A stretch of 64,000 bases of DNA from Eublepharis macularius (Eukaryota > Chordata > Lepidosauria > Squamata > Eublepharidae): contig NC_072794.1 in NCBI RefSeq assembly GCF_028583425.1, positions 24,425,232 through 24,489,231 of the forward strand. Reading direction: 5' to 3'. Below the pieces are notes generated by a model. It was given only the letters and a program-made list of their open reading frames with translations. It was not told where the DNA came from and did no database searches. Positions 11,013 through 22,427 of the stretch are shown piece by piece; the first letter of the stretch is position 1, and the number at the start of each line of letters is the position of its first letter. The translations under genes and the position numbers were made by a program.

Positions 11013-12281
11013 GGAACAAAGGACCTGCAGGGGAAGCTCATCTTCCCTTGTTCCTCTCCCCTCATACTATTTCCTATTTTCCATCCCTGGTAGCCTCCAA
11101 GATCCCCCCATTTTCCTGCTTCCTTCTCTTCCACCAGCCAAACCTACATTTGCTTGCTCCCATGTTCATCTTTCCCTCCTTCCCTCCCCTGGCAGCCTCT
11201 CCATGGGAAAAGTCTGGCTCGGTTGCACACTGACCTGTGACACTGGACCAGGTGATATGAGTAATATGTCCCCAGTGGTCACCAACAGGCCTGCATCCAA
11301 TGAGTCCTCCTCCATCGGGGGACATGAAATGAGAAGTGGGCAGGAACTGTACAAGGGTTGTTTTGTCCTAGTTCACCTCTGCTTCCCTCCCTTTCCCACC
11401 CCAGCTTCATTGTACAAAAACCAAGGCTTGAAAGGTTCAGCAATATTGTTATGGTTGCCTAGCAATCTGCAACATTGTGACTGAGACCTTTGTGGGCATT
11501 ACTTTCTTAAAGCTACAGGCATTGTTTTTATTATTTTAGGGAGTTTCAATCCTCCAATGGATTGTTTCTAAGATTTCAGATATTTCTGCAAACTTGGGAT
11601 TTCATTCAAGTTTGTGGAGAAACGCTCCCTCCTAATCTCTTGCTAACTTCATTTTGGTGATCTATGAATCCACACTCTGTAGCTCACTGCAGAATTAGAC
11701 ATATGATTGCATCGTTTTTACTTTGTGAGCCAATTCAGGGAAAATTTGGGAGAGGGAGAATATAAAATCTCCAAACAAATAAACCAGTGTTTGGTCTAAA
11801 CAATAATAGGAAAATATTTTATTCTTGTTGTATATTTTGCAATGTGCACTTGTTTCCTTCGTCCTTCATTTAGTTTGCCTCATGTGGATAACCCACATAT
11901 GAGGGTGAGGTCTCTACCTGCTCAAGGGACTCCTGAGGTATTCAAAAAATATGACTTTTTACAAAAGGAGGGGTGAGAGAGAAAACAAAAAAGCTTAACA
12001 AAGACGAAGCATGCCCCAGGAATGGATGGAAAATTGAGCACAGTCTTTTGAGTCTGTAGAGACATAGACTGCTATGCGGGAGTGAAAAAAACCAATGACT
12101 TAGATCCCACAGATCGGTTGTGCTAACAGCAGCACTCCCGAATGGAAGAAGCTGTCTTGTTTAGAACATGTGGTTGAGGGGAAGGCCCCTTCTGTCACAA
12201 AAAGGCGCTGTATTTACTTGGGATCCAGCCCCAGAGACATGACCTTGATTTTACGGAATTATTGTATTTCATCTTACCTAC
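11013..12281. other. No gene recognised (FMO intron 7)
   Basis: Intronic sequence with a pyrimidine-rich patch at 11040-11210. Open frames here are short and show no family resemblance. Confidence 0.45.
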
Positions 12282-12637
12282 CATTAAAGATTCGGGTGAC
12301 CCAGCGTGCTTGAATTTCATGAACTGGTATGACTGGCCCAAAAGGCCTGATGAAGCCTATGATGGCCAGTGTCGGCTTTTCCACACGGGGTGGGAAAATG
12401 TATTTGTACAAGGAGGCGTGTTTGTCTTCAACCTTAATAATGGACTCATCTATGAAAGGAAAAGAAGCTTTGTAGCCCGTGGCAAAGACAACAACATCCA
12501 CTTCCTCTGCCTCCTGACTGCCCTCGAACACAACAGAGTTTTCCTTGAACTCCTTCACACCGGGCCTGACAGACACCTTCCCAGTCATGATGCATCCAGG
12601 GAGTTCATCATTCGATACTATGTCTCCCATCACAGAC
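12282..12637 (-). CDS. FMO1: FMO exon 7
   Basis: Encodes residues 272-391. The acceptor is ...gttag before GTCTGTGATG and the donor is gtaggt after AAT G. Its 356-bp length is the conserved length for this FMO exon. It contains NDELPG (281-286), the FMO-specific FATGY (323-327), the VEDKHASLYKYIFPP segment and the PTLAIIGFIRP strand. FATGY and the surrounding hydrophobic strand are intact. The KENSVVF stretch resembles FMO1 more than FMO2-5. Confidence 0.98.
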
Positions 12638-14110
12638 CTAACAGGGGGGGGGGAGGGGAGAGGGGGAGGGAAGGACAAAAAGAGAGACATTAGTATTTTG
12701 GTGAGGCATTTGTGCATGTTGTTGACCTGGTTTAACAAAATGAAATGAAGAATCTCAGGTTAACTTTTCTTCACTGGCTTTCATTTTTTTACTACGCGTT
12801 TGGAAAGTATAAAGAATAAGTCTGCCCTGTCAGAACAAGGATCTGTGTTTTCCAGTATCTTGCTTTATTCCAGGAACCAGTCAGGCATTTCCAGGAAGTG
12901 CACAAGCAACGCATGAGTTAAACAGACCATTCTCATTGTTGGCCTCTCAGTATTTCTTATTCTCAGGTATGCTGCCTCTGAATACGGAAGCGTCATTTAT
13001 CATAGCTATTTTCCCAGAGAGTTTTTAAACACCTCTCAGCCAATGCTACACTGTCCGTAGTGGCAGTGAATTCCAAACACTGAAGTGAAGAAGTCTGTCC
13101 TGAATCAACTGCTAATCAACCCCAGTTTGAATTTTCTGAGGAAAGCCAAAACAAACCCTGATCTTTCAGTTCCAGAATGGGGAAAAAAGATACACTATGT
13201 AATAAAATAAAATATTGGTGTGAATCAAAAACCTATAAACAGTTCCATGTATGGATAGAGAATATCTCCACATATCCAGGGCAATCCATTGGTTTGCAGA
13301 AAAATCTTTAAAAATTGTTAAAGGAGGGTGTAAAATAAAACAAAAATGCCATCTCACAACTTATCTCACAAGATTCTGGCAACCATTTCGAGTTGACTTG
13401 GCAACCAATGTTATGTATAATTGCCTATCAGAGACTGCCAGCTTAGATCTCAAATAACTTCACTGCATGAATCCAAGTATGCATTGATAACCTAAGAGTT
13501 CAGTACAGAAAATCTTCTTGATAGGAATGGCTGTCCCCTCCCCCTGTTAAGTATTAAATTCTTCAGGCACTACTCACCCCTTCAGGCATTAACTACTCTA
13601 CTCCCCCAGGCATCCTGGGAACACGTGTGGTGTGCATACTCCCAGCGGACAGGACAATGTCACTTTTTGAAGTGACATCATTATGCCTGCTGTGGGAGTG
13701 CTCCCGCACATGATTTGGGGCTGATTTTGGCCCCACATGCACAGATTCTTGAAGAATCAGTTCTGTGCAGAGTGTGGGAATGCCCCTGCAGCTGGCATAA
13801 AGATGTCACTTCTGGAAGTGACATCCTCACACAAGGGTCAGGAGCATGCATGAGTGAAGAAAAGACATGTAGAAGGCATTACATAAGTGCCAGGTCCCAC
13901 TATGCTGCTGGGAGTGTAAAGGGACTTGGTAACCCTAAGACGCCCATCTAGGTGGCATAAGCCACCAGAAAATTCAGTGCATACCTCTCTGAAATTGATT
14001 ATTTGCAGCTCATGTGCGTTGCAGTGAGGCTTGCACAAGAGAACTATAACAAAAAAATTGTATACCAGGCTCTCTGACTCTTGAGATGGCTCCCTATATT
14101 CATACAAATA
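12638..14110. other. FMO intron 6, part; GC-rich inverted motif at 13610-13830
   Basis: A poly-G run lies at 12643-12660, just upstream of the exon 7 acceptor. At 13655-13680 and 13805-13830 the motif gtcacttctgaagtgacatc recurs in palindromic form, flanked by tgtgggagtgctccc-like repeats. This is probably an unclassified repeat. No gene is visible. Confidence 0.45.
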
Positions 14111-15180
14111 TCCTACTATATAAAAGAGTAAGCATGTCCTAGATGACTCACTTCCTACCCTGGCATGCCACCAGAGGGTGCTGCTGCAGCAGGAAACCCA
14201 GGCTGGGATCAGGAGCAGAGCAGGTGGAAATGCCCGCCCTTGCTGTCACCTAAACAGGATCAGGAGCAGAGCAGGTGCCAATGCTCCCCCCCTGCCTTCA
14301 CCTGGCTGGGAACAGGCACAGAACAGGAGGCAATGTCCCCCCCCGCCGCCGCCTTCTCCCGGCTGGGATCAGGTGCAGAGTGGGTGGCAATGCCCACACC
14401 TTGCCTTTACTTGGCCAGGATCAGGCGTGGAGCAGGTGGCAATGCCCACCCCTCACCTTCACCTGGCTGGGATCAGAAGCCAAGCAGGTGGCAATGCTCC
14501 TGCCCACCTTCACTCAGCCAGGATCAGGCACGGAGTAGGTGGCAATGCTCTCCCCCGCCTTCACTCAGATGTGATCAGGAGCGGAGCAGGGGGCAATGCA
14601 CGCTCCCTGCCCTCACTGGACTGGGATTAGGATCAGAGCAGGTGGCAATGCCTGCCCTCGCCTTCACCCAGCTAGGAACAGGAGTGGATCAGGTGGCAAT
14701 ACCCGTCCCCTGTTTTCATTCAGCTGGGATCAGAAGCAGAGGTGGAAGCAATACCCGTCCCCTGCCTTTACCCAGCTGGGATCTGGTGTGAAGCAAGCGG
14801 CAATGACCACTCCCTTCCTTCACCCAGCCGGGATTAGGGGCAGAGGTGGAGACAATGCCCCCCTGCCTTCACCCGGCTGGGATTAGGATCAGAGCAGGTG
14901 GTAATGCCTGGCCTATGTCTTCTTCGCCCAGCCAGGAACAGGAGCAGAGCAGGTGGCAATGCTTGTCCCCGTCTTCACCCAGCTGGGAGAGGGAGAGGGG
15001 GAGGCGGAGGCAATGCCCACCCTCCACTCAGCCAAGATCAGGCACAGAGCAAGGGGCAATGCCCACCCTTTGCCTTCACTTGGCCGAGATCAGACGCGGA
15101 TGTGGAGGCAGTTCCTGCCTGCCTGCCTTCCCCTTTCTAGAGCCCGTTGTATTTTTTCGCACAATAGGCTTTGTTGCTAG
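14111..15180 (+). mobile_element. Non-autonomous Helitron, 1070 bp
   Basis: The 5' end is TCCTACTATATAAAAG. The 3' end has a stem-loop (agcccgttgt ... acaataggct) followed by tttgttgCTAG. It lies between A (14110) and T (15181), the Helitron target rule, with no target duplication. The same termini recur at 35993-39415 (minus) and at 51213-51309. The interior is a minisatellite. There is no Rep/helicase, so it depends on an autonomous relative outside the window. Confidence 0.85.
14195..15115 (+). repeat. Minisatellite inside the Helitron
   Basis: Diverged tandem units of roughly 50-60 bp carry the core ctgggatcagg...agcaggtggcaatgcccg, about 16-18 copies. Copies differ by substitutions and small indels, so this is an old array, unlike the homogeneous block at 52201-54762. 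It explains the Gly/Asn/Pro-rich open frames in all plus frames here. Confidence 0.85.
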
Positions 15181-15438
15181 TATTAAATCGATTTTTTAAA
15201 AACCCAAAACTTTCTTGACGAATAGTGTCTACTGTTCATCAGGGAGGGGATGTAGATTTTCCACCTGAGGGATCAAAATGCCTTAGACCATTTTCTTCTG
15301 TGGGGTCCTTCGGTGAGCATGTTAATTTTACTTTTTGGAATACCCCTTAGACATTCACTTCCCTTATGCACACACAAATCCGTTTGCATTCTTTACTTTT
15401 TCTTTTCCCTCTTCAACATCCAGTTTGGTCCCAAGTAC

Positions 15439-15626
15439 CTGTCCTTTGGGACCACCCCATAGTTTGAATGGTTCACTTGAGGTGCGATGAGCCAGCCAGT
15501 TACATTGCCTGGGAGGAAATTACGGACAATATTCAAAAAACGAGTGAAGAACACCATGTCCCATGGGTAGCCATCATCGAATACACAACTCAGCACCCTA
15601 GCACCTTTGTTTGTGCTGATCATCAC
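15439..15626 (-). CDS. FMO1: FMO exon 6
   Basis: Encodes residues 210-272, starting VMISTNKGARVLS after a ttttttctag acceptor and ending VVPKDR with a gtactt donor. The GYPWDM(V)FFTRF and NHSNYG segments identify it. It is 188 bp where FMO1-4 have about 200, and phase is kept: four codons are missing just before NHSNYG, in the region WL-x-ERK-x-NN of the mammalian proteins. The deletion is in frame and the rest is conserved. Confidence 0.97.
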
Positions 15627-16361
15627 CTAGAAAAAAGACAAGATCGTGAAAACACAGCCGCATCTGCTGATAAGCAACAGCCAAAATATATAAGCAAGAC
15701 CATAGACTTAAATGAGCTTTAGAGTGTAAACTACCTAAAAATTATTTGAAGCAAAGGCAAAGAGACATTGCCCCTGTTCACAGAAGGGTACACTTTCTTG
15801 GTGAGCCTGGCAGTTAGACAGAATGTGGTAAAATATTGATTTAGGTCTGTTTCTACTCCATTGGACCAAGAGGCAGAGCCCAAAGAACATGCTCTACAGC
15901 TTCTGCTTGCGCTTACAAGCCTCCTGCCACCAAACATTACAATACACAAACAATATCAAAGATTAATGTAAGACTAGACCTATGCCACTCTCAGAAATCA
16001 GAAAATAAATTAACCTGCATTCAAAGTAGATAATTCAAGAAAGTGAGCCAAGCTGCTGACTACAAGTCAAGTCATAAAATTATGTAAAAAATATGCAGAA
16101 AACATTTTATAGATGGACAACACTGAGACAAAGACTGGGGCCTAGAACAAATTTAAGGACGAGGCAAAGAATTTAATATACCCAAAGAATATAATCTCAT
16201 GCAGAAGCCACAATGAACATCACATTCCTGAAAAGTGGGATATACATATTCAAAATAAGATAAATACAAATAATTTAGAAGACAGACACAGAGAGATTAT
16301 TGAAGAAAACATATGCATCTGATTTTGTCAAAGAATTAAACCAGACCTGAACATGCATCAC
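15627..16361. other. No gene recognised (FMO intron 5, part)
   Basis: AT-rich intron sequence with no repeat that I can name. Confidence 0.45.
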
Positions 16362-16364
16362 TAT

Positions 16365-17413
16365 GGGCCAAGCTACAAGTTTATTTATTTATTTTTATTT
16401 TATTTTATCATATTTGTATTCCGCCCTCCCTGCAAGCAGGCTCAGGGCGGATAACAGCATTAAGAACATTTAAAACATTCCATATTAAAACATTTAAAAA
16501 CATCATACAAAAATATAAAAAATAGCAGCACTCTTTTTCCTGATGGTGGCAATACAGTTAATAACAAATAATGCAACAGTACAATTGAACGTAGCAGCAG
16601 CTTGAGAACAGTGGTGGGAAGCTCTCATAGGGAGGGGGGTAGATGTTATATCCTCCAGCCAGCGGAGGCCCAGCCTCAACCATAAGCCTGGTGGAACTAC
16701 TCTGTCTTACAGGCCAGGTGGAAAGATAGTAGATCCTGCCGGGCCCTGGTCTCAGTAGACAGAGCATTCCACCAGGTAGGAGCCCAGACTGAGAAAGCTC
16801 TGGCTCTAGTAGAGGCCAGGCAGGCCTCCTTGGAGCCAGAGACTGATAACAATTTCTTTCCTCCCGATCGGAGGGTCCTCTGGGGGATATACGGGGAGAG
16901 ATGGTCCCTCAAGTACACTGGCCCCAGTCCACACAGGGCATTATAGGTCAATACCAAGACCTTGAACCTGATCCAATACTCCACTGGCAACCAATGCCGC
17001 TCGTGCAATATTGGTGTAATATGTGCCCTATTTGGTGCTTTCATAACGATGCGCGCCGCTGCATTTTGCACCAGCTGTAATCTTTGGGTCAGGCTCAAGG
17101 GTAGGCCCACGTAGAGCGAGTTACAGTAATCTAACCTAGAGATGACCGTTGCCTGGATCACTGTAGTTAAGTCACAGGTAGACAAGTAAGGGACAGGTTG
17201 CCTGGTCTGCCACAGGTGGAAAAAAGAAGACCTGACAACCGCTGTGACCTGTGCCTCCATTTTCAGGGAGGCATCTAGGATCACCCCCAGGCTCTTAACC
17301 CTCGGAACTGGCGAATGACACTTGATCAAGTAGAGCGCAAGTGAATAGAGAGGAATACACGTGAGTCTGTTCACTTGCAAGGCAAGTGTCATTCGTCACA
17401 TGTAGCTTGGCCC
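16365..17413. mobile_element. MITE with TIR GGGCCAAGCTACAAGT, split by a CR1
   Basis: The left end gggccaagctacaagt (16365-16380) and the right end acatgtagcttggccc (17398-17413) are inverted repeats flanked by tat on both sides. The right arm (17318-17413) holds internal inverted repeats around aagtgtcattcgtcac. A CR1 fragment lies inside. The related element at 45556-45775 has the same terminal sequence. Confidence 0.7.
16381..17312 (-). mobile_element. CR1 LINE 3' part inserted in the MITE
   Basis: The minus-strand frame gives VKSLGVILDASLKMEAQV, then RLDYCNSLYVGLPLSLTQRL and LQLVQNAAARIV, then RHWLPVEYWIRFKVLVL, which is the CR1 ORF2 C-terminal region in order. The 3' end is at the low coordinate with a (TTTA)n tail at 16380-16410. 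It is open for about 190 residues, so fairly young. It is 5'-truncated and lacks the catalytic RT core. Confidence 0.88.
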
Positions 17414-17416
17414 TAT

Positions 17417-18250
17417 AACTCTCAAGTACACACATGGAGCACATATATACAAGTCTTACATGACACATGCTACAATCCTAAAGACACTTTGCTGAGAGTA
17501 AGCCCCACTGAATGACATGAGACATACTTCCCACTAGATTTGCTTAGGATTACTTCCAAACTCAATCACAAGGCAACATCCAGAGTCAACGAAGACATTC
17601 ACTCTTTCGCTAGCATGGGTAATTAAGACCCTTGATGAATTCTGAAAATGCAGCTATATTTACTTTCCGCAGGATGATAGTTGGCCCTTCTTAAAAAAAT
17701 GGCATTTACCTACATGTCATGATGAACACTTTCCTTAAAGAAATAATAACTTCCCTTGTCTTTTCAGCTTTAAGTAGTCTGCCAAACTCACAGCTGTGGT
17801 TGCTCAAAGAAGATTTTATTTCAGGAAGATACAAACAAGATAAAGGTGATAGCGTTCTTGAGACATCCATCCCAAGTCAAGGAAACCTTGGGTTGACAGA
17901 ACAAGGTAAGCCATTTGGGTGGAGTTTGGAGCATTCAGTCATGAGAGAGATCTAGCCAGCATTGTTTTTAACTGCAAACTTTCCTATTCTAAAACAAGCT
18001 CTCCTTCTTGAAAAAGATACATTCCTGCCCCAAGTTTAAAGGGAAATGTCTATGGGGTTGGGGCAGTATGTCCACCAGGTCCTATCCTGGCTCAATCCAG
18101 GCTTTGCTTTACACGTTCCTTTAGAAGATCAGAACATGCAAAACGAAAAATGTTCTCAAGGGTTTCAGCTGTGGTATTTGCTGCTTACTTTGCATTGGGG
18201 CAGTACTGAAACCTGTCTGCCACAAAGGTCTTCCACAGCTTCTGACTGCA
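17417..18250. other. No gene; short dispersed repeat at 17455-17565
   Basis: The stretch with aatcctaaagacactttgc and taagccccactgaatgacat is a motif often seen in squamate DNA. Related versions lie at 21395-21470, 46015-46080 and 47320-47395. The rest shows nothing. Confidence 0.4.
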
Positions 18251-18252
18251 CT

Positions 18253-18450
18253 TTGGGGGAGAGGCTGTGGCTCAGTGGTAGAGCATCTACTTGGCATGCA
18301 GAAGGTCCCAAGTTCAATTCCCAGCATCTCCAGTTAAAAAGATCAGGTAGCTGGTGATGTGAAAGGCCCCTGCCAAAGATTCTGGAGAGCTACTGCCAGT
18401 CAGTGGAGACAATACTGACCTTAATAAACCAGTGGTTTGACTCAGTTTAA
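18253..18450 (+). mobile_element. tRNA-derived SINE
   Basis: The head gaggctgtggctcagtggta gives the A box and ggtcccaagttcaattccca the B box. The anticodon arm region (gcatctacttggcatgcaga) is tRNA-like, then comes a SINE body with gatcaggtagctggtgatgt and tggagacaatactgacctt. It has a different head from the Sauria SINE at 10684. Confidence 0.8.
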
Positions 18451-18922
18451 GGAATCTTCACGTGTGCACTCATTAATGCTCCAGCACTTTCAAAAATCAT
18501 TACAATTCAAAACAGAAGCAATTCTCCGCAATTGCACGTTAATTTTTACACTTTGAGCTGTTTGTAAGGAACACTGATGCCCTGCAGCTGCAAATTAGCA
18601 AGAGGAGGATGTGATGTCACTTCTAGGTGATACTCTATGAATTTCCTCTAAGCTGTATGATAAATACCATAGAGATTAGGGGAAATTCCTAGAGGCTATT
18701 TTGCCTCCCGCTCCTCAAATTCTCAAAGGCAGGAGATTGGGGTTAGGGACTGGGAATTCACCTCCGGGACCAGGCAGCTGTGATGCTTCGTTATAAACTG
18801 TGACTTTACAAGATAAAACAAATGCTAAGAGAAGTGGAACTCTGTTCCTCCTTTCCAAAACTTAAAAAGGAAGGGTAGTGTAGCCCAATTCCAAAGCACA
18901 AAATGACTGAGAAGAAAAGTAC

Positions 18923-19065
18923 CTTTTTTGCTGTGCAAGTGGCTTCCACGGCAATCTCAATTCCTGAATGTCCCATGCCAATCACAAGGACTTTTTTACC
19001 CGCGAATACCTCTGGAGTTTTGTAGTCCCGACTATGGAAATACTGCCCATTAAACTTGTCTATAC
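18923..19065 (-). CDS. FMO1: FMO exon 5 (NADPH-binding motif)
   Basis: Encodes residues 162-209: [16 protein letters not shown], then [19 protein letters not shown] and CTAKK. Its 143-bp length is the conserved length for this exon. The acceptor is tttctacccag and the donor gtactt. FNGQYFHS (166-173) is the FMO identifying sequence. The second nucleotide-binding motif reads GMGHSG (191-196), where FMOs nearly always have Asn at 194. The codon is CAT, one A-to-C change from AAT. Confidence 0.98.
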
Positions 19066-20278
19066 CTGGGTAGAAACAAGAAGGAAACTTGAAACAAAAG
19101 CGGCCTTTGCTTAGATATTTGGGTTGTCTGATGCTGTTCAAAGTGCAAGTCACAAATTTTGATTCCCCCCCCCCCAACAGATAAAGATGAGATTTCTGCT
19201 TGGCACAAATATTAGGAATACAAGGTAAGATTGGGGGGGGGGGGGCGGAATCTCCAGTCTATTTGGAGATAGAAAGAGATCTCAGAGACAGAGAAAGGGA
19301 GAGCACAGATTTAAAGGCGAGGAATTTCAGCTAAGTGAGATTGATTGGATAGGCAAGCTCATAATTTTATAATTAAATAATGTAAACCTGTCTATTTGGC
19401 TCCCACATTTTATTTTCATCAGAAAACAATACCTTGAGGTATCCAACTGATACCTTGAGGTAATCGACTGGGCCACACAATTGGGTGAGAGAAAAAGAAT
19501 CATTAACATGTCTCTCTGTTCAAATCCTGAGCATGAAGCAAAACACTTTGCTAAACCTGCATGGGAGAAATGCCTTCCAAGGCAAGTGCAACCATCCTAC
19601 TTCTTGAGGTGGATCCTGTCCTACTACTCTACTGAGCTAAGCCTGAGGCCTTCCTCCAGGGTAAGGAGCCTTCCTCCAAGTTAACTGGAGCTTCCATTGG
19701 AGGAAGAGACACAAACAGGAGGAAGACTCCTTTGGCTGGAGGAAGGCTTCTTGGAAGATGGTTGGATCCACCCCAATATCCTATCTCATGTTATATTTAC
19801 TCACAATAGAGCTCATGTATACAGGTGGAAAATGTACGTATCTCCTTGCCTGTTCAAATACCTGGTGGGGGAACTCACATGAGTGAATATCCCTCCCCCA
19901 TATTAAAAAGAAATGATCTCCCTGCACATAGAAAATGAATATGTCAGTCTCAAAGGTATTAGCTCTAGCTAATAGCCATTTTTTTTTAATGGGAACGTCG
20001 TCAGACATTAGACACTACATACACATTGCACAGTGTTAATGAGTTTGTTGTCAACATCTTTGAACTGTAGTCCTGGGAAAAACACATAGAAAACATTGCT
20101 GAAAAAACAACCCACACTTCAAAAGGCCTCTTCTAAGAAATTACAAAAACATCTTTGCATAAGAGAATATAATAAATGGAAACAACATGTGGGTGTTTCT
20201 GTTGTTTTTTTGCCAGACCCATGGAAGAGCTTTATGAATGTCAGCACTAAACAGAGGGAAACCCAGCATTGACTGTAC
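19066..20278. other. FMO intron 4
   Basis: 1213 bp between a gtacag donor and a tttctacccag acceptor. It contains poly-C/G runs (19160-19175, 19231-19246). No gene or clear repeat is visible. Confidence 0.6.
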
Positions 20279-20441
20279 CAGGGAAAGAGTCGAGGGGCAG
20301 CGAGGGCTCACTGCGGAAACCAACACAAACCATCACCGCATCAAAGATGGCTGACTTCTGCTTCCCATTGGTCTCTGTGATGACATCCCACTGGCCACTA
20401 GTCGAGAAGTCGGGGCGCTTCTTTATGCTGATCACTGTAGT
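20279..20441 (-). CDS. FMO1: FMO exon 4
   Basis: Encodes residues 108-162: [20 protein letters not shown], then [19 protein letters not shown] and [16 protein letters not shown]. Its 163-bp length is the conserved length for this exon. The acceptor is aaatgtttcag and the donor gtacag. The FDAVMVC strand closes the FAD domain. The [13 protein letters not shown] end is close to FMO1. No disruption. Confidence 0.98.
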
Positions 20442-21579
20442 CTGAAACATTTCAAGAAATTGTGATGATGTGTCCAGAAAGCAGTGGGCTCACAAATGTA
20501 TGCGACTGGGATTTAGTTATCTGATTTTTACTAAGGTCACAGGCATATTTTCAAACAGTGAAAGAATGTTTGTCCGCATAAGAAAAAAGGGGATGAAAGA
20601 GTTACATTTACCCCGCTACAGGCCAGGCTTATTGGATTACCCTGGAAATGTCTTGGCAATCAGGACAATCTACTTGCTATGCCACTGTGCCAGTGATTGT
20701 CAACATGGTGCTCATGGGCACCATGGCATCTGCCAATGTGCTTCCAGGAGCCCATTCCAGGCATCTTGGATTTCCTGCACTTTAATGGAGAAAAGAAAAT
20801 GTCAGAAGATATCAGCTTTGTGGGTAAAGGGGACACCCATTTGGAAACAGCTGCCTCCATCAAAGGATGACACTTGGGTTGGAACCTCAATATTTTGTGG
20901 AATCTCCCCAAGTTCCCTGACAGCACATGGTCCTCAAAGCAGTGTAGAGTCTTTGGGAATTTTGATGACATCAAATGGGCTTCAATTTTTTTTAAAAAAG
21001 TTCATAAAAAGAAAATTACACAATAACACTGCCATAGTCAAAGAGGATAGGTTTATCTCTAAATAATAAATTTACATAGCACGGTTAGTACTCCCCGGAA
21101 TAAAAAACTGTTTTTGTAGATGCTTTCTATAGATGTTTGCATGTAACCGGTAAAAAATAATTGTCAAATTACATTATTTATGTCAAACAAATGCCATATA
21201 ATACCTTTTTAAAAGCGCAAAAAAATGACACAAAACAGCATACTAGCTTTTTGATGTTCTTAAAAAAAGGTATCCCCCCATAACTTTTTAAAAAAAATTA
21301 GCTGGAAGAACACAGCTTCCTGGAAATAATTTCACCGCTAATTTCTAGTATGGATGACATGCTTGGTGATCATATAAAATTTGTAGTGCAGTGCTAAGTA
21401 GAGTTACAGCCTTCTAAGTTCATAGAAGTCACTGGGCTGAGAAGGGTGTAACTGTGCTTAGCATGACATTGCCAGTGCTCTGGGAGCTTTTGCATTTGAG
21501 TTGCAACAAACTAAGGGACACACATCAGAACATACATTTGAGCCCAAATTTGAACTGAAGCAAAGTCACAACTGCTTAC
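20442..21579. other. FMO intron 3
   Basis: 1138 bp. At about 20690-20760 the sequence tgtcaacatggtgctcatgg then gcaccatggcatctgccaa looks like a dispersed repeat head, and 21395-21470 has the short squamate motif seen at 17455. No gene is visible. Confidence 0.5.
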
Positions 21580-21768
21580 GTGGAACTGAATATGCTTCCA
21601 GAGATTGAAGTGTTTTGTGTACAGACGCAGATATTCCAGTAACTTAGCATGGGGTAAAAAGACTGGGAAATCTTCCGGGAAGGGGAAGTCTGTGAAGGCC
21701 GACATCTCCTTAGAAGAGTGAGTAACCAGAGATTTGTAGATGCTGGGTCTTCCCTCTTCCACATACTC
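21580..21768 (-). CDS. FMO1: FMO exon 3
   Basis: Encodes residues 45-107: [20 protein letters not shown], then [15 protein letters not shown] and the helix ending KHIQFH. Its 189-bp length is the conserved length for this exon. The acceptor is catggacag (a weak pyrimidine tract) and the donor gtaagc. The EEGR-S-YKS and [13 protein letters not shown] motifs are intact. Residue 61, an Asn that contacts the flavin/NADP+ region in characterised FMOs, is His here (codon CAC). Confidence 0.98.
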
Positions 21769-21894
21769 CTGTCCATGCAACAACAACACAAAGACTTTTC
21801 TCAAAACCTTTAATTGCCTTTATAGATATCCCTTAACATGACATTTTCAATGCCTTTAACCTTATTGATTTCCTTATTGCAGTTTTCAAAATGT

Positions 21895-21997
21895 AGGACA
21901 GGTAGGTTTGCCAGCCTCCAAATGATAGTGGCGATCTCTTTGAATTTCAGTTTCAGTTTCCAGACTACTGGGGTCAGTTCCCTCAGAGAAAATGGTA
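21895..21997 (+). repeat. SINE-like repeat, left half, split by the provirus
   Basis: Runs from ggtttgccagcctcc to ctcagagaaaatggta and continues seamlessly after the provirus at 34262-34376 (gaagatattctatgatattc ... gttggcaacacta). Joining the two halves rebuilds one element of the family seen at 535-742. This shows that the provirus inserted into an existing repeat. Confidence 0.8.
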
Positions 21998-22003
21998 GCT
22001 GTG

Positions 22004-22426
22004 TGTAGGCCGGAGTAGGCATGCCACACAGCCTCCATTAATTGCTCTTTACATTTCTACATTCCTGATCTCCTGGTCAGTTGGCATGCCACACGGGAAG
22101 ACTCAGGGAGTAGTTTAAATGTGTAACAATAAATCTTTCATCATTCACAGAGCACAACATTCCCATACACTCTAAGTAATATTCTTCTACGCTCAGAAGC
22201 TCATGATGATGTACCTTTCTTTCTGTTATGCTTCCTAGATAAGACAAAAGTCTGATCATAGCATATTTTGCTTAGTTGGCTGAGAATGGAATGTGTAACT
22301 TGTAACTGTTGCTATAGCCATATTTGGACATCCGGGACTTCTTGAATACAAGCTAATAAAACTCTCGCCTCCATCTTTGGAGGGACAGACTTTGCATCCA
22401 GATCTCGGTCTCGTGTCGTTACTACA
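22004..22426 (+). mobile_element. 5' LTR (423 bp)
   Basis: Starts TGTAGGCC and ends TTACTACA. An AATAAA signal lies in caagctaataaaactctcgc near the 3' third. It is aligned with 33836-34255: nine substitutions, all transitions, and one 3-bp indel (an extra atg in the 5' copy). That is about 2% divergence, so the insertion is moderately young. Confidence 0.95.
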
Positions 22427-22427
22427 T

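Noticed and set aside
14165..15199. Gly/Asn/Pro-rich open frames up to 208 residues
   Set aside because: They are produced by the minisatellite inside the Helitron and occur in three overlapping frames.
18253..18330. tRNA gene
   Set aside because: A and B boxes are present, but the cloverleaf is not kept and a SINE tail follows. The same holds for 10684-10760 and 43100-43172.
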